Part shown: positions 1-8,681 of the stretch, piece after piece
How the letters are laid out: each line of letters opens with the position of its first letter
Numbering within the stretch: position 1 is the stretch's first letter
From: an uncultured Oscillospiraceae bacterium
GTDB taxonomy: Bacteria > Bacillota > Clostridia > Oscillospirales > Oscillospiraceae
Assembly: GCA_934670025.1 (NCBI GenBank)
Contig: CAKUOS010000002.1
Location: 13,678 to 77,677, forward strand
Length of the DNA: 64,000 nucleotides
Reading direction: 5' to 3'
The notes under the pieces: generated by a model
Seen by the model: only the letters and a program-made list of their open reading frames with translations
Told to the model about the DNA's origin: nothing
The model's database searches: none
Translations under genes and position numbers: made by a program

Positions 1-348
1 CTCCACGAGATCGATATGCTCAACCTTGACTTTGACTTCGATCTCGAATCCCTTGGCTTCCCCGCTCCCAGCGACGATTTTGACGCCGATGCTCTTTTCG
101 ATGATGGGGTGGTCGGTGAATCCGAAGAGGACCGCCGTGCCAGATACCAAGCCTATCTGGATAACGCCGCAAAGGAAGAAGCACAGAATGTTGCAATCAC
201 CACGCAGGAGCAGGTAGACCGCGCCAAAGCGTCCGCTCTGAGCGTAGCCGAGAAGCCGCCCAAGTATGCCAAGGTCGTTTGTGAGCATTGCGGCCACGTC
301 ATGTTCATCAAGGAGGGCGATGCAGTTTTCTCCGTAGAACAATCGTAG
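1..348 (+). CDS. C-terminal part of a phage ParB/methyltransferase-associated-like protein (5' end outside window)
   Basis: The frame is open to the first base, so this is the end of a longer gene; 115 residues are visible. The beginning has alternating acidic and hydrophobic residues ending in LGF, which resembles the segment after the ParB-like nuclease domain in phage ParB/DNA-methylase proteins. The end carries a CxxC pair (CEHCG) that may be half of a zinc site. It lies just upstream of the late genes, a usual place for DNA-modification or late-regulatory genes. The family call rests on a short stretch and is weak. Confidence 0.45.
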   Translation, partial: LHEIDMLNLDFDFDLESLGFPAPSDDFDADALFDDGVVGESEEDRRARYQAYLDNAAKEEAQNVAITTQEQVDRAKASALSVAEKPPKYAKVVCEHCGHVMFIKEGDAVFSVEQS

Positions 349-429
349 CCACCGGTAATTATTCATAAGGGCTGGGTGGGTATGCAGCCAATCCCCTGTC
401 AAATCCGTACCGATGTGAGGCGATAAACG

Positions 430-603
430 ATGCAAGAACAAGAGAAGATTCCTGTCTGGGTGCAGATCGTCAATGGAAAGACGGTGTGCATCTGCCATCG
501 AGGACGCAAAGGCTGCAAGAAGCCCTGCGAGAAGGACGTTGTCACGCGCGATAAGTTTGCTGGGTGGCAGGGTATCATGCGTCGTGATCGATTCGGCCGC
601 TGA
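430..603 (+). CDS. Small Cys-rich phage protein, 57 aa
   Basis: A 57-residue frame starts at ATG 430 after a GAGGCG stretch and stops at 601-603. It has four cysteines in a CxC-x7-C-x3-C pattern (CICHRGRKGCKKPC) in a basic context, which could bind a zinc ion, and a Trp near the C-terminus. It sits in the interval before the terminase genes, where phages often carry late-transcription activators or HNH-type small proteins, but no catalytic HNH motif is present. The function is unknown. Confidence 0.6.
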   Translation: MQEQEKIPVWVQIVNGKTVCICHRGRKGCKKPCEKDVVTRDKFAGWQGIMRRDRFGR

Positions 604-891
604 AAAGGTACTGTCGGGAGGGGGCGGCATCTGTTGCGGGCTCGACGACCCCAAATTTCGCCTAGTTAGTTTCCTGTTTTTCTGGTAATTTCGTTACGAT
701 TACCGCTGGAATGTGCGCAGGTATCGACGCAGATACCGCGCATTTTTCATACCACAGCGCGGGTGAGGCATACCGCGCTGACCTCCTAAGTTCATATGAC
801 CACATCGGGGTAAGGGTCACGCCCGTGCAGCACGGGTGCTGCGGTGAAATTCCGCTGAGCCCCCTCGAAAAAAACGAAAGGAGCTTGCTAT
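604..891 (+). promoter_or_regulatory. Structured leader region before the terminase genes
   Basis: No plausible coding frame was found in these 288 bases. They contain a rho-independent-type hairpin with a T run (714-747), an inverted repeat CAGCGCGG/ACCGCGCTG near 753-780, and GC-rich complementary segments (CCCGTGC/GCACGGG) near 822-836. The last structure ends about 40 bases before the terminase start. This looks like a site where late transcription is stopped or antiterminated. No clear sigma-70 promoter was recognised. Confidence 0.5.
714..747 (+). terminator. Rho-independent-type terminator in the late leader
   Basis: A stem of TGCGC plus GGTATC (one bulged A) pairs with GATACC plus GCGCA around the loop GACGCA, followed directly by TTTTT. 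It lies between the early end and the terminase genes, so reading through it would be needed unless a promoter lies between 748 and 891. Confidence 0.7.
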
Positions 892-1458
892 ATGGCTGAA
901 ACGAGAATCAAGATCGATGCCGAAGCTGAAATCAGCACGACAGAGCTGGCCGCGATCCTCGGCGTGACGGCGCGGCGTGTGCAGCAGATGGCGCAGGACG
1001 GAACAATCGTTCCGGTGCGACGCGGCTACTTCCAGCTCGGCGACGCGGTTCAGCGATATATCAATTTCCTTTCCAAACCGCAGATCAGTGAGGCCGAGCA
1101 GAAGCTGGAAACAGCGAAGCGGCAGTCCGAAGCGCAGCTCAAGCTCTCCAAAGCTCAGCTTGCGAAGATGGAGGTCGAGGAGCTGAAAGGCAAGCTGCAC
1201 CGCTCGGAAGATGTGGAGGGCTTCACGGAAGATCTAATTTACACCATCCGCGCTGCGCTGCTGTCGCTTCCGGGGCGGCTGTCTGTTGACGTCACCGCCG
1301 CGCAAAGCCCGGCTGAGGCTGCCGAGACCATCCGCAAGGAAGTCCATAAGGTCATGCGCGAACTGGCTGCGTATCACTACGACCCTGAGAAATACGCCGA
1401 GAAAGTAAACGAGCGGCGCGACTGGAGCAATGCGGGGCGCAGCTATGACGAAGAATGA
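892..1458 (+). CDS. Terminase small subunit (Nu1-like)
   Basis: This 188-residue protein begins after AAAGGAG and is the first gene of the late cluster. Residues 15-50 form a winged-helix/MerR-like DNA-binding segment (TTELAAILGVTARRVQQM), as in lambda Nu1. A long charged helix around residues 60-105 would mediate oligomerisation. The small subunit recognises the packaging site and recruits the large subunit, whose gene overlaps its 3' end. Confidence 0.85.
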   Translation: MAETRIKIDAEAEISTTELAAILGVTARRVQQMAQDGTIVPVRRGYFQLGDAVQRYINFLSKPQISEAEQKLETAKRQSEAQLKLSKAQLAKMEVEELKGKLHRSEDVEGFTEDLIYTIRAALLSLPGRLSVDVTAAQSPAEAAETIRKEVHKVMRELAAYHYDPEKYAEKVNERRDWSNAGRSYDEE

Positions 1459-3433
1459 GGCAGCGGCCGATGCGCTGAAAAAAGCCGAAGCCGAACGCCA
1501 AGCCAAACGGCGCGGCGCGGCACGTCTGAACAAGGCCATGCGCAAGGTGCTGGCTGGCATGACGCCGCCTGATGACCTTACCGTCACCCAATGGGCAGAA
1601 GCCAAACGCCGCCTCTCTGCTGAGAGCGCAGCCGAACCCGGCCCGTGGCGTACGGAGCGCACGCCCTATCTGCGCGAGCCGATGGACGCTTTTACGGACC
1701 CAAAGGTTCGGCACATCGTCATGGTGGCCGCATCGCAGGTCGGCAAGTCCGAGTTTCTGAATAACTGCATCGGCTACATCATTGACGAGGACCCCGGCTC
1801 TATTCTGTTCATTCATCCCACAACCATTGACGCGCAGGAGTATTCCAAGCTCCGTATCGCGCCGATGCTGCGCGACAGTCCGGCTCTGCGGCAGAAGATC
1901 GCCGCGCCGAAAAGCCGCGACTCTCACAATACGATTCTCCAAAAGGCCTATCCGGGCGGCATCCTTACGATGTGCGGCTCGACCGAGGCACACGCGCTGG
2001 CATCAAAGCCTATCCGCTATGTGTTCGGCGACGAACGCGACCGATGGGCAACGAGCGCCGGCAATGAGGGCGATCCGTGGGATCTGGCAATGGCCAGACA
2101 GACCACGTTCTATAATGCGAAGGCCGTCGAAGTATCAACTACGACGATCAAAAATGCCAGCGCCATCGAAGCTGCCTACTACACAGGCACGATGGAGCGG
2201 TGGAACTCCAAATGCCCGCATTGCGGCGAGTACCACGAAATCCGCTGGTCTGATATTCGCTTTGAGTACGACGAAATCATCGTCTCTCACAAGAAGACCT
2301 ACAAGGTCAAGAAGGTGTACTACACCTGCCCCGGCTGCGGCTGCATTTCCACGGAAGCGGAGATGAAACGCGCCCCGGCAAAATGGATTGCCGAGAATCC
2401 GGAAGCCTACGGCCAAGGAACCCGTTCTTTCTGGCTGAACGCTTTCGTCAGCCAGTGGGCTTCGTGGGAATCTATCGTCCTGAAATATCTCAATGCACTT
2501 GGCAGCACGAAAAAGATGCAGGTCGTTTTCAACACCTGCTTCGGTGAGCCGTGGGAAGACCGCGGCGACATTGAGGATGAGGATTCGCTGCTCGCTCGCC
2601 GCGAGGACTACGGCAAGGACAAAAACGGCGAACCGGTCGAGCTGCCGCCGGGCGTCCTCGTTTTGACGGCTGGCGTTGATACGCAGGATGACCGCATGGA
2701 GTATGAGATCGTCGGGCACGGGTTCTTCGGCGAAACATGGGGCATTGAAAAAGGAATCGTCATGGGGCGCCCGGATGATGACGCCACATGGAACAAACTC
2801 AATGAAGTTGTGTTCGACCGTGTGATGCGTTTTGAGAACGGCGTCGGCCTGCGGGTGTCTATGTCCTTCGTGGATGAGGGCGGTCACTTCACGCAGAGCG
2901 TTCGCGCTCAATGCAACGCCAGAATCAGCAAGAAGGTATTCTGCATCAAAGGTATGCCAGGACAGGATAAGCCCTATATCTCACCGCCGAAAAAACAGAA
3001 GATCTTCGTCAATCAGATTGCGGTCGGCACCTGCTGGCAATATCAGCTCGGCGTCGATTCCGGAAAGGAAATCATCATGGACAATCTGCGCGTACAGACG
3101 CCCGGACAGAAATATTGCCATTTCCCGAAGCGCGACGATTACGGCAGCGCCTATTTTGCGGGTCTGCTGTCGGAAACGAAGGTTTATGATCCGAACAAGA
3201 AGCAGCCGTGGTCGTGGAAGAAGATTCCCGGACACGAGCGTAACGAGCCTCTGGACTGCCGCAACTACGCGCTTGCCGCATTTAAGGCGTTGCCGAAGAA
3301 TCTCGATGAGATCGACCGCCAGATCAAGGCCGCTTCCGGTGTTCGCGTACCTGCTCCGCCCTCGGCGAACATTACGCCGCCGAAGCGCCGCCCGGCGCAG
3401 CGCAGCAGGCAGAAATACTACGACGATTGGTAA
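1445..3433 (+). CDS. Terminase large subunit (GpA family)
   Basis: This is the ATPase and nuclease that translocates and cuts phage DNA. The Walker A-like motif AASQVGKS is at about residues 95-102. An acidic Walker B-like segment follows (VFGDERDRW), and two CxxC zinc-like pairs (CPHCGEY, CPGCGC) are typical of the lambda GpA family. The start at 1445 (MTKNEAA) overlaps the small subunit stop by 14 bases with GGGG at a fair distance. An ATG at 1430 is the alternative but its GGAG is only 2 bases away. Length (662 aa) matches the family. Confidence 0.93.
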   Translation: MTKNEAAADALKKAEAERQAKRRGAARLNKAMRKVLAGMTPPDDLTVTQWAEAKRRLSAESAAEPGPWRTERTPYLREPMDAFTDPKVRHIVMVAASQVGKSEFLNNCIGYIIDEDPGSILFIHPTTIDAQEYSKLRIAPMLRDSPALRQKIAAPKSRDSHNTILQKAYPGGILTMCGSTEAHALASKPIRYVFGDERDRWATSAGNEGDPWDLAMARQTTFYNAKAVEVSTTTIKNASAIEAAYYTGTMERWNSKCPHCGEYHEIRWSDIRFEYDEIIVSHKKTYKVKKVYYTCPGCGCISTEAEMKRAPAKWIAENPEAYGQGTRSFWLNAFVSQWASWESIVLKYLNALGSTKKMQVVFNTCFGEPWEDRGDIEDEDSLLARREDYGKDKNGEPVELPPGVLVLTAGVDTQDDRMEYEIVGHGFFGETWGIEKGIVMGRPDDDATWNKLNEVVFDRVMRFENGVGLRVSMSFVDEGGHFTQSVRAQCNARISKKVFCIKGMPGQDKPYISPPKKQKIFVNQIAVGTCWQYQLGVDSGKEIIMDNLRVQTPGQKYCHFPKRDDYGSAYFAGLLSETKVYDPNKKQPWSWKKIPGHERNEPLDCRNYALAAFKALPKNLDEIDRQIKAASGVRVPAPPSANITPPKRRPAQRSRQKYYDDW

Positions 3434-3445
3434 GGAGCGTGTTTT

Positions 3446-3703
3446 ATGGCAAGCAGAATCATCATCGAAAAGCGGCTCGCATTCCGCGAAGCGGCGCTTG
3501 AAAAGCTCTATGACGCATACACGGCGCTGGTCGACGGCGGCGTGAAATCCTACATGATCGATGACCGGCAGCTCACCCGTTTTGATCTCCCGGCGCTGTC
3601 GGAAGAAATTAAGCAGATGGAGAATGAGATCGATCAACTGACCTCGGAGCTGAACGGCAGCAAGCGCCGCAAGGCATTCGGCGTCATCCCCCGCGATTGG
3701 TGA
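3446..3703 (+). CDS. Small head-tail joining protein (gpW/DUF6148-like)
   Basis: An 85-residue protein with RBS AAGGAG, located between terminase and portal, where lambda-like phages carry gpW. The sequence is helical (LAFREAALEKLYDAY) with a central hairpin-like segment and a second long helix, matching the shape of the small neck protein. The family name is inferred from size, position and helical pattern, not from a decisive motif. Confidence 0.65.
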   Translation: MASRIIIEKRLAFREAALEKLYDAYTALVDGGVKSYMIDDRQLTRFDLPALSEEIKQMENEIDQLTSELNGSKRRKAFGVIPRDW

Positions 3704-3704
3704 G

Positions 3705-3815
3705 CATTTTCGTGAGGTCACGAAAATGATAAATACAGCAATTCGCCCGAAAGGGCTTTTGCACGGGCGCTCTGGCGGAGTTTTCTCCTTTCGCCGCCAG
3801 AGTGTCCGTTTTCTA
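3705..3815 (+). promoter_or_regulatory. Three-hairpin spacer between gpW-like gene and portal
   Basis: The 132-base gap holds a perfect 11-bp inverted repeat (3705-3728, CATTTTCGTGA/TCACGAAAATG), a short GCCC/GGGC hairpin followed by TTTT (3745-3760) and a 9-bp stem CTCTGGCGG/CCGCCAGAG (3770-3802). The rest of the late cluster is nearly gapless, so this spacer is exceptional. It may attenuate or process the transcript before the portal gene. Confidence 0.55.
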
Positions 3816-3835
3816 TTTCACAGGAGGCGAAAGCA

Positions 3836-5443
3836 TTGAGCAAGAGAAATCACAGCCGGAGCGCTGCTCCGTATGCCAAGGGCTATAGCGAAGCTGGTGC
3901 GAGCGTCACCCGGCGCGCGCTCAAAGGATTCACCCCAGACAGCGGTTCGCCCAACGAAGATATTAACCGCAACAATGCCACGCTGCGCCAACGGTCGAGA
4001 ATGCTTTATATGGCGTCGCCCGTGGCCACGAGCGCCATCAACACCAACCGCACAAAGGTTGTCGGTACCGGCCTGACGCTGAAAGCGACCGTCGACCGCG
4101 ACCTGCTGGGGCTTTCCCCGGAGGCTGCAAAGGAGTGGCAGCACAAGGCCGAGATGGAATTTCGGCTCTGGGGCGGTAAAAAGCAGAACTGCGACGCGCT
4201 CGGCCTGAACAACTTCATGGCTCTGCAGCAGCTCGCGCTCAAATCGTGGCTCATGTCCGGAGACGTGTTTGTCCTGGTGAAGCGTTACCCGGCGACGCCG
4301 CTGAATCCATACTCCATGCGGCTGCACGTCATTGAGGCAGACCGTGTTTCCACGCCTACCGACTTCAGCGGAGGCTACACCTACGGCGGCTTCATGGACG
4401 CTGTCGTTCCGGACGGGAGGCCCGGCGCCGGTCACCGCGTTTTCGACGGCGTGGAGGTCGACAAAAACGGCCGCGTCGTTGCCTATTACATCAGCAACAC
4501 CTATCCGCACCAGATCACAACCGAGAAGCAGGAATGGACGCGCGTCCCGGCCTACGGTGAGCGCACCGGCCTGCCGAATATCCTGCACATCATGGACAGC
4601 GAACGCCCCGATCAGTACCGCGGCGTTCCGTATCTGGCGCAGGTTATTGAACCGCTGCTGCAGCTTCGCCGCTACACGGAATCGGAGCTGATGGCCGCGC
4701 TGGTGCAGAGCTTCTTCACGGCGTGGATTGAGACGGAAACCGATCCGTCCGGTACGCCATTCAATGAAGTCGGTACAGGAGACATTGCCGGCGTTCCGAC
4801 TGCCAGCCCGGATGGCGCTGGCGCAAGCAATATTTCCGACGATCCCAACGAATACGAAATGGGGCCGGGTACGGTAACGCACCTCGCTCCCGGCGAGAAA
4901 GTCAACTTCGGCAGTCCGAATATCCCGACCGCAGGGTTTGAGACGTTTGTGAAGACAATTTGCCGCTTGGTCGGCTCGGCGCTGGAACTGCCTTATGACG
5001 TACTCATCAAGGAATTCAACAGCTCCTACTCTGCAAGCCGCGGTGCGCTGCTGGAAGCATGGGAAGCGTTCAAAATGCGCCGGTCTTGGTTCGTGAACGA
5101 CTTCTGCCAGCCGATCTACGAGCTGTTCATGGCCGAAGCTGTTGCGCTCGGACGCATCAATGCTCCGGGCTTCCACACAGATCCACTCTTGCGCGAGGCG
5201 TGGTGCGGCGCTCGCTGGATTGGCCCCGTTCAGGGTTCCCTCGACCCGAAGAAGGAGGCCGAGGCCGCTCTGATGCTGACCAACCGCGCCATCAAGACGA
5301 ACGATCAGGTCACGCGCGAAATGTCTGGCGGCGACTGGGAAGAAAACGTCGATCAGCTCGCACGTGAAAATGAATTGCTTACGGCCATCGGGAGTGTGCA
5401 GCAGCCAGCAGGAAACACACCGCCCGCGAACGGTGAAGAATGA
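3836..5443 (+). CDS. Portal protein (lambda family)
   Basis: The 535-residue protein starts at TTG 3836, preceded by an AGGAGG six to eight bases upstream; no ATG with a ribosome binding site is near. Sequence and size fit the lambda gpB-type portal family, which forms the dodecameric ring at the capsid vertex through which DNA passes and on which the tail docks. The segment RSRMLYMASPVATSAI near residue 60 and the ELPYDVLIK-x-FNSSYSASR region around residues 390-410 are typical. It overlaps the next gene region by the stop codon. Confidence 0.92.
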   Translation: MSKRNHSRSAAPYAKGYSEAGASVTRRALKGFTPDSGSPNEDINRNNATLRQRSRMLYMASPVATSAINTNRTKVVGTGLTLKATVDRDLLGLSPEAAKEWQHKAEMEFRLWGGKKQNCDALGLNNFMALQQLALKSWLMSGDVFVLVKRYPATPLNPYSMRLHVIEADRVSTPTDFSGGYTYGGFMDAVVPDGRPGAGHRVFDGVEVDKNGRVVAYYISNTYPHQITTEKQEWTRVPAYGERTGLPNILHIMDSERPDQYRGVPYLAQVIEPLLQLRRYTESELMAALVQSFFTAWIETETDPSGTPFNEVGTGDIAGVPTASPDGAGASNISDDPNEYEMGPGTVTHLAPGEKVNFGSPNIPTAGFETFVKTICRLVGSALELPYDVLIKEFNSSYSASRGALLEAWEAFKMRRSWFVNDFCQPIYELFMAEAVALGRINAPGFHTDPLLREAWCGARWIGPVQGSLDPKKEAEAALMLTNRAIKTNDQVTREMSGGDWEENVDQLARENELLTAIGSVQQPAGNTPPANGEE

Positions 5444-5457
5444 AGGAGGAATCGGTC

Positions 5458-6696
5458 ATGAAAACGAAAAATGCGCCGGCTATTTCGATCAGCAAAAAGG
5501 TCTATACCATGGCCACTACAGATGAATCTGGCAGCTCGGCCGAGATCACCATGTATGGCGACATTTACGAACAGCAGCCGACAAACTGGTGGGGCGAACC
5601 CATCGAAGGGCAGTATATCCTGCTCAGTGAGTTTTTGGAGGACCTCAAGCAGATTTCTTCCTGCAAGAACATCACGATCCGCATGAACAGCTACGGCGGC
5701 GACGCCGGGGCCTCGAATATGATTCATAACCGGCTGCGCGAGCTTTCCCGGAGCGGCGCAAAGCTCACCTGCATTGTGGATGGCGTCGCCATGTCGGGCG
5801 GCAGCATCATCATGTGCGCCTGCGATACGGTCAAGGTCAATCCGTCCAGCATCATTATGATTCACAAGTGCTGGCAGTTTCTTTTCGGCGGCTATAACGC
5901 CGATGAGCTGCGGGAGCAGGCTACGCAGCAGGACGCATGGGATAAGATGCAGTCCGAGGTCTACAAGCGCAAAACCGGGCTTTCCGGAACGGTCATCATG
6001 CACATGATGGCAGATACAACCTACATGACAGGTCGCGAGGCCATTGAAAAGGGCTTCGCGGATGAACTGATCGAAGATGCCGAGCCTGTCGGTATCGCCG
6101 CCAGCGCGGATGGGCGCAGCCTGTTTGTGCGCGGCAAGCAGTTTCATCTCGCTCCGGGTATGTTTGCCCCGGACAACATTCCTACGGTCGATTCCGAGGC
6201 AGCGGCCCCGGTTGAGGCGAATAAAAACAAGCCGGAGAATCCCGGCGAAGAAGGAGGAAACTCTATGACACTGGAAGAGCTCCGGGCAAAATACCCGGAC
6301 GAAATCGCTCAGGCTGAAGCTGCTGCACGGGCCGCTGTCGATCACACCGAAGCGGTCAATGCGGCGGTTCAGGCCGAACGGGAACGGATGCAGGAAATTG
6401 ACGAGGTTGCCAGCCTGCTCGATCCTGCCGACGTGCGCGAAGCCAAGTATGGCGAAAAGCCTTGCACCGCCGCCGATCTGGTGATGGCCGACGCGAAGAA
6501 GCGCGCCAAGCAGGGCAAGAAATTCTTGTCCGACCTCAAGGACGATGCCGACGAATCCAACGCCGAAGACGTTGGCGCGACGCCTCCCCCCGCTGAGGAA
6601 GACGAAGAAGACGATGATGCGAAAAAGACCCCGGAAGCGCGGATGGCCGATGCAAGAGCCAAGGTTTCTGCGCTGTTCGGCAAGAAGGAGGGCTAA
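5458..6696 (+). CDS. Head maturation protease (ClpP type) fused to scaffold region
   Basis: The N-terminal 230 residues are a ClpP/crotonase-fold serine protease: GVAMSGGS carries the nucleophile (about Ser113) and MIHKCW the histidine (about His136). The C-terminal 140 residues are charged, coiled and end in an acidic tail, as expected for scaffold. The protease cleaves scaffold and itself during capsid maturation. ATG 5458 is chosen because AAGGAGG lies 8 bases upstream; ATG 5440 lacks one. Portal, protease and capsid order matches lambda B-C-D-E. Confidence 0.9.
   Translation: MKTKNAPAISISKKVYTMATTDESGSSAEITMYGDIYEQQPTNWWGEPIEGQYILLSEFLEDLKQISSCKNITIRMNSYGGDAGASNMIHNRLRELSRSGAKLTCIVDGVAMSGGSIIMCACDTVKVNPSSIIMIHKCWQFLFGGYNADELREQATQQDAWDKMQSEVYKRKTGLSGTVIMHMMADTTYMTGREAIEKGFADELIEDAEPVGIAASADGRSLFVRGKQFHLAPGMFAPDNIPTVDSEAAAPVEANKNKPENPGEEGGNSMTLEELRAKYPDEIAQAEAAARAAVDHTEAVNAAVQAERERMQEIDEVASLLDPADVREAKYGEKPCTAADLVMADAKKRAKQGKKFLSDLKDDADESNAEDVGATPPPAEEDEEDDDAKKTPEARMADARAKVSALFGKKEG
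6265..6696 (+). CDS. Nested in-frame scaffold protein (lambda Nu3-like)
   Basis: Inside the protease gene an AAGGAGG sits 7 bases before an in-frame ATG at 6265 (MTLEELRAKYP), giving a separate 143-residue product identical to the protease C-terminus. The product is helical and acidic, as scaffold proteins are. In lambda, Nu3 arises from the 3' end of gene C in the same way. The internal ribosome binding site is as strong as those of the neighbouring genes; actual use is inferred. Confidence 0.7.
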   Translation: MTLEELRAKYPDEIAQAEAAARAAVDHTEAVNAAVQAERERMQEIDEVASLLDPADVREAKYGEKPCTAADLVMADAKKRAKQGKKFLSDLKDDADESNAEDVGATPPPAEEDEEDDDAKKTPEARMADARAKVSALFGKKEG

Positions 6697-6699
6697 GCT

Positions 6700-7107
6700 A
6701 TGACGAACCTGAGCAAGAAACTCGGCGAAATGAATTTCGACGGTCTGTTTACGGACGTCGTGCCTGCCGTTCAGGTACGCGGTGGCACCATTCGCAAGCA
6801 GACCACTTCTGCTGTCACGCTCAAGCGCGGCACGATCCTCGCAAAATCCTACGGCACGGCTGGCGACGGCAAGCTGGTGATTCTCGGCTCTACCGCCGCA
6901 AACAATGAGACCCTGACGCCGGATTGCGTACTCTGCGACGATGTTACCGTTGGCACTGACGCCGACGAAAAGGTTGCGGTCTACACGGCCGGCTGCTTCG
7001 ACCCCGACAAGGTAAGCGTCGCTGCCAGCTACAGCATCACCGAAACCGACAAAGACAATCTGCGTATGCGCGGTATCGTCTTCAAGGACGCTACCGCCGC
7101 CAACTAA
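6700..7107 (+). CDS. Head decoration protein (lambda gpD-like)
   Basis: A 135-residue protein with RBS GGAGGG, placed between protease/scaffold and major capsid exactly as lambda gpD. The region with alternating small and beta-prone residues (KRGTILAKSYG) and the acidic middle segment fit the trimeric capsid-stabilising family. It would bind the outer face of the expanded capsid. Confidence 0.82.
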   Translation: MTNLSKKLGEMNFDGLFTDVVPAVQVRGGTIRKQTTSAVTLKRGTILAKSYGTAGDGKLVILGSTAANNETLTPDCVLCDDVTVGTDADEKVAVYTAGCFDPDKVSVAASYSITETDKDNLRMRGIVFKDATAAN

Positions 7108-7119
7108 GGAGGGAAACCC

Positions 7120-8205
7120 ATGAGTGCAGAACTGAATTTCTTTGATACCTATGTCCTGATGGCGATCACCGAAGAAATCGTGCCCCGGCAGACGTTCTTC
7201 AAGGACCGCTACTTCCCGACCGGCGATGGCGACATCTTCGCGTCTGACAAGGTGCTGACCGAGTACCGTAAGGGCGACCGCAAGATGGCGGCGTTCGTAT
7301 CCTCGCGCGTCGGTGATATTCCGATGGAGCGCCGGGGCTACGAAATCCATGAGCTTCAGCCCGCGTTCATTGCGCCCTCCCGTCTGCTGACGATGGACGA
7401 TCTGCGCAAGCGCGGTTTCGGCGAAGCAATCTACGCCAACAGCACCCCGGCCCAGCGCGCAGCCCGTCTGCAGCGTGACGATCTTGCAGACATGGAACTT
7501 CGTATCACTCGCCGTGAAGAGTGGATGGCTGTTCAGACCATGATCAACAACGCCTGCACGATGCAGTCCTACATCGATGACAAGACTGAGGGTGAGAAGC
7601 TGTATGTGCAGTTTTACGACACGACGAGCGATCACATCTACACTGTCAACACCAAGTGGAACGCAACGAACGAGAAGGGCAAAGCGTTCTTCGGCGACGT
7701 GAAGAATATGTGCCGCAAGCTCTCCAAGCGCGGTCTTCACGCAGCCGACCTCGTGATCGGCTCTGATGTTGCCGACGCGATTCTCGGTCTGGATGACGTC
7801 AAGACCCTGCTCGACCGCAACAGCGGCATCATCATCGGCACGATCGATCAGCAGCTCAGCCCCTATGACGGCGTTGTCTACATGGGTACGCTGAACTTCG
7901 GCGGCTTCCGTCTCAACGTGATTTGCGTGGACGAAACCTACGTCGATGACAGCGGTGCGGAACAGAGGTACTTCCCCGCGACCTCCGCAATGGTCACGGC
8001 TCCCGATTGCGGCCACATGATGTACGGCCAGATCACGCAGATCGATTACGGTTCGACCGACTTTACCACCTACGTTGCAAAGCGTGTGCCGAAGTTTGTC
8101 CTTGACCAGCCCGGCGATAAGCGCAAGCTGCGCCTTGCCACCCGCCCGCTGGCGGCACCGAAAGATGATTGCCCGTATATCTACGCGGCAAACGTCGTGG
8201 CCTGA
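7120..8205 (+). CDS. Major capsid protein (lambda gpE family)
   Basis: The 361-residue size, position and motifs such as FFKDRYFPTGD near the N-terminus and VISGSDVADAIL-like central segment match the gpE/HK97-fold major capsid proteins of lambda-type heads. RBS GGAGGG. It follows the decoration gene with a 12-base gap, indicating co-expression at high level. Confidence 0.92.
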   Translation: MSAELNFFDTYVLMAITEEIVPRQTFFKDRYFPTGDGDIFASDKVLTEYRKGDRKMAAFVSSRVGDIPMERRGYEIHELQPAFIAPSRLLTMDDLRKRGFGEAIYANSTPAQRAARLQRDDLADMELRITRREEWMAVQTMINNACTMQSYIDDKTEGEKLYVQFYDTTSDHIYTVNTKWNATNEKGKAFFGDVKNMCRKLSKRGLHAADLVIGSDVADAILGLDDVKTLLDRNSGIIIGTIDQQLSPYDGVVYMGTLNFGGFRLNVICVDETYVDDSGAEQRYFPATSAMVTAPDCGHMMYGQITQIDYGSTDFTTYVAKRVPKFVLDQPGDKRKLRLATRPLAAPKDDCPYIYAANVVA

Positions 8206-8228
8206 TCGGCGTGTGAAAGGAGTACGGC

Positions 8229-8681
8229 ATGAAAATTGAAATTATCAGCGGCTCCTACGGCTGGCGTAAGACCAAGGACGCCATGCCGAAGCTCGTTGAG
8301 CGCGGCGGCATCTGCGAGGTGGACGAAGCTGAAGCAAGGCGTCTCGTCGCGCTCGGCGTCGCAGCGATCGTCCACGAAGCGGACGAAGCGCCTGTTGCAA
8401 GCGACAGCACGGTCGAAAGCGGCGACACCCCCTGCGTCGATATGCCCTGCGAAGAAAACGGCGCAGAGAGCGACGCAGAGGCCCATCTTGACGCGGAGCA
8501 GTTGCAGGAAATGACGGTGGCGCAGCTCAAAGAGCTTGCCGCCGATCTTGGCATTGAAACAGCAAAGCTCCGCAGGAAAGACGACCTGATTGCGGCAATC
8601 GCTGCCGTACCTGTCGAGCCGGGCGAGGAAGTCGGCGAAGACGATCTTCCTGATCTGAGCGCCGACGCTCCGGTGGTATGA
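8229..8681 (+). CDS. Head protein with HeH/SAP-like C-terminal domain
   Basis: The N-terminal 45 residues resemble a small beta fold often seen after phage capsid genes. Residues about 98-128 form a helix-extended loop-helix segment (MTVAQLKELAADLGIETAKLRRKDDL) like HeH/SAP/Rho-N domains, which bind nucleic acid. The rest is acidic and probably disordered. Its position after the capsid suggests a neck or DNA-end-binding protein. The last bases overlap the next gene (ATGA). Confidence 0.7.
   Translation: MKIEIISGSYGWRKTKDAMPKLVERGGICEVDEAEARRLVALGVAAIVHEADEAPVASDSTVESGDTPCVDMPCEENGAESDAEAHLDAEQLQEMTVAQLKELAADLGIETAKLRRKDDLIAAIAAVPVEPGEEVGEDDLPDLSADAPVV

Noticed and set aside
5353..8016. Very long minus-strand open frame (887 codons) opposite the head genes, and similar ones at 10163-11965, 3818-5176 and 14779-16281
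   Set aside because: These are mirror frames caused by the GC-rich third codon positions of real genes. They lack ribosome binding sites and their translations have no protein-like pattern.
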